NCBI GenBank assembly: GCA_009602725.1
Contig: WELB01000332.1
Location: forward strand, 9,971-20,878
Length of the DNA: 10,908 bases
Origin: Spirogloea muscicola
Taxonomy: Eukaryota; Streptophyta; Zygnematophyceae; Spirogloeales; Spirogloeaceae
Reading direction: 5' to 3'
Positions 9,489-10,908 of this stretch are shown piece by piece. The position numbers and the translations under genes were made by a program. How positions within the stretch are numbered: the first letter of the stretch is position 1; each line of letters opens with the position of its first letter. The notes beneath the pieces were generated by a model. It was not told where the DNA came from. It was given only the letters and a program-made list of their open reading frames with translations, and ran no database searches.

Positions 9489-9690
9489 CCGGCCGCCCTC
9501 GTGGCCAACGGCGCCGCCTGATCCTTAACGGGGGCAAAAGCGTCCTGGTCAGCGTCCGATTTGGCGCCTCCGTGGCGGGTGACCAAGACCGGGCCCGCAA
9601 GGTGGTGAAGCCGGTCGGGTCCATACACCGCGCGACACGTACCCCTCAGCGCGACCGGCCGATCAGGCGTAAACAAGGCCCTGAGATAGC

Positions 9691-10399
9691 AGCTTTTGGC
9701 CCCTTCGGAGCTTGTCAATTTGTTCGGGCTGGCTGTTCCTTGCCGTTCTCTGGAAGAGCCACTTTTCCCCAAAGCCAATGGCAAAGGCACGGCTGGAGGT
9801 GGGGCTTGCTACTTCAGCGGAGACGACATGTCCAAGCTTGGCGCGCTCGGCCGACGGCAGTAATGGAGGTGGGCTACAAAACTCTCAGTAACCCCTGCTA
9901 AGCAGCTTCAAGTCACAGAAATTTGGCTCTCCACTCGCTCCACCGTCTTGCGCACGAGGAGTGGCGTCCAGGGGCGGGAGGTCGTCGAGGTGGCAGGACG
10001 CTTCGCCTCCTCCCATGGTGGTTGTGCCGTCCCTTCCGTTCTTCTAGACGGCCACTTCTTATAGACTGCCGTCACGAGGAGCCGCTTCTAGATGGTGGTG
10101 GCGTGTGATCGGCGCGACGGCAGGGGCGGGGCCATATCAAGAAGAAAGTGCTCGCCCTTTAAGGATAGGGGCTGGAAAAGCCAGCCCAAAAAAGAATGAA
10201 CAAAGTACGAGAAGGGGGCCATATCCGGCTCGCCGCTGATGAAAAATTGTCGTCACGGGTGGACCGCCTGGCGATCACGGATCACCAACGGGCGGATCCC
10301 CGTGAGAGAAGGCTCGCCGGTGCGCACGAATCGATAGGCGCGAAATCAAGCCAGTACTTTTTCAGACGAAAGCTAGCGCAGTAAGTTGGGGCTACATGA
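9691..10399. other. No gene recognised between the inverted repeat and the retroelement fragment
   Basis: No protein domain is recognisable in any frame here. The stretch has purine-rich and G-rich blocks, two loosely similar CACGAGGAG-type segments (about 9953 and 10073), and one copy of the 55-base motif at 10304-10357. It may be 5' sequence of the adjacent retroelement or older repeat debris; I cannot decide between these. Confidence 0.5.
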
Positions 10400-10908
10400 A
10401 ACGGAGCCGGGGGATTGCTTGTGGGTTTCAATCCTAGTCCTAAATCCTGTTCACTCCAGTCGCCAGCAGCTATCCACCATACGCGTCGTGTGGACCTGGT
10501 GGCGTCCACGCCAGGAGGTGGCGCGCGGATCATAGCCGATGTAGTCACCACCGATGTGGTCGACCGCTCCAACCTGGGGCTCTCTGCCTCGCGGGCCGGC
10601 CACGCTGCCTCGAAGGCCGCTCGCTGCAAGGCGGCCAAGCACTCCGATCACCCACCTGCCGACGAGTTCGTCCCCTTGGCGGTGGACGTGCACGGGGCTC
10701 TTGGGTCCCAGTGGCTTGACCTATTGGCTAGGCTTGCGTGGCGGGCTGTGTCCCGCAGACGCGGCGAGCCAGCCGACTTCAACGCCGCGGGCTCGTGGGC
10801 TCAGGTATATCGGATGCGCCTCTCTGTATCCCTGCAGCGGTCCATGGCCCACGCTCTGCATCTGCGAGCTGGCCGTGCTCTCGCTGCGGGCTCTGGCTTT
10901 CGTCAGGG
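10400..10908 (+). CDS. C-terminal part of a retroelement polyprotein (endonuclease-like region), partial at both ends
   Basis: The frame is open from just after a TGA (10397-10399) to the window edge, about 169 codons, with no start codon implied. Recognisable sequence begins near 10484. It contains RRVDLVASTPGGGARIIADV, then an Ala/Arg-rich helix with KAAKH, then EFVPLAVDVHGALGSQWLDL, and ends with RLSVSLQRSMAHAL. This order (R-x-D, D-V after about 15 residues, K-x-x-K/H, FVP-A-D--GA-G, LSVALQR-like) matches the C-terminal region found after the reverse transcriptase in many algal and protist non-LTR retroelements, and resembles a restriction-like endonuclease fold. The usual Pro before the first Asp is Val here. 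No reverse transcriptase domain is visible upstream, so this is a 5'-truncated copy or a rearranged piece. Its stop lies outside the window. Codon use is strongly GC-ending. Confidence 0.78.

Larger units (their letters stand above)
8955..9690. mobile_element. Large imperfect inverted repeat (foldback or MITE-like element), unclassified
   Basis: The left arm (about 8970-9240) is the diverged reverse complement of the right arm (about 9490-9690). Perfect or near-perfect anchors occur in consistent order. ACGTGTCGCGCG at 9011-9022 pairs with 9629-9640. CGCCACGGAGGCGCC at 9079-9093 pairs with 9563-9577. TGCCCCCGTTAAGG at 9121-9134 pairs with 9523-9536. A 20-base block at 9205-9224 pairs with 9497-9516 with one mismatch. 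CCGGCTT near 9042 pairs with AAGCCGG near 9608. The central part (about 9245-9456) holds further partial copies of arm motifs, such as CCTCCGTGGCGG near 9305. Long frames through the element mirror each other and have no recognisable domain, so it looks non-autonomous. Exact ends and target-site duplications were not identified. Confidence 0.8.

Noticed and set aside
9169-9901. Open frames inside the inverted repeat (9169-9624 minus, 9365-9901 plus)
   Set aside because: They are mirror images produced by the inverted repeat arms and show no conserved protein motif.
10226-10350. CTGATGA near 10229 followed by GAAA near 10342, suggesting a hammerhead ribozyme
   Set aside because: The spacing would need a stem II region of about 100 bases and I could not pair the required three stems, so it is probably chance.
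10420-10440. GGGTTTCAATCC resembling a tRNA T-arm box
   Set aside because: No matching acceptor, D-arm or anticodon stems are found around it.

Overview
This window looks like nuclear DNA of a eukaryote, most likely a green alga (chlorophyte or streptophyte); the exact lineage is not resolved. The evidence is two intron-rich genes with GT-AG introns of roughly 70-330 bases, very GC-rich 5' exons with CGG runs, a LysM plus M23 peptidase protein, an NPAT-like LisH protein, and a piece of a retroelement of the type common in algal genomes. No rRNA, tRNA, CRISPR or bacterial operon structure was seen.

Layout. (1) About 1-4197, plus strand: an 11-exon gene rebuilt by hand from splice sites and reading phase. 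It encodes two LysM carbohydrate-binding repeats followed by a complete M23 (LytM/NlpD-type) zinc endopeptidase. Every intron phase matches, the spliced length is 1539 bases (512 residues), and all five expected active-site residues are present. The frame is open back to base 1, so the true N-terminus, possibly an organelle-targeting peptide, may lie outside the window. (2) 4198-5013: the interval between two convergent genes, holding a short direct repeat. (3) 5014 to about 7794, minus strand: a multi-exon gene with an N-terminal LisH motif and an NPAT-like segment, then a low-complexity region with a basic nuclear-localisation-like cluster and an acidic C-terminus. Its 5' end is damaged by an ambiguous base (7627), and some internal junctions are uncertain. 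(4) About 7900-8950: no gene recognised, but several diverged copies of a motif of about 55 bases. (5) About 8955-9690: a large imperfect inverted repeat (foldback element) with internal hairpins and a 61-base duplication in one arm only. (6) About 9700-10400: no gene recognised, but another copy of the 55-base motif. (7) 10400-10908, plus strand: the C-terminal part of a retroelement polyprotein, running off the window.

The two cellular genes are not obviously linked in function. The first is a predicted peptidoglycan-binding and cleaving enzyme, of interest because some algae keep a plastid peptidoglycan wall. The second resembles the LisH family of nuclear co-activators. The right-hand 3 kb is repeat- and transposon-derived.
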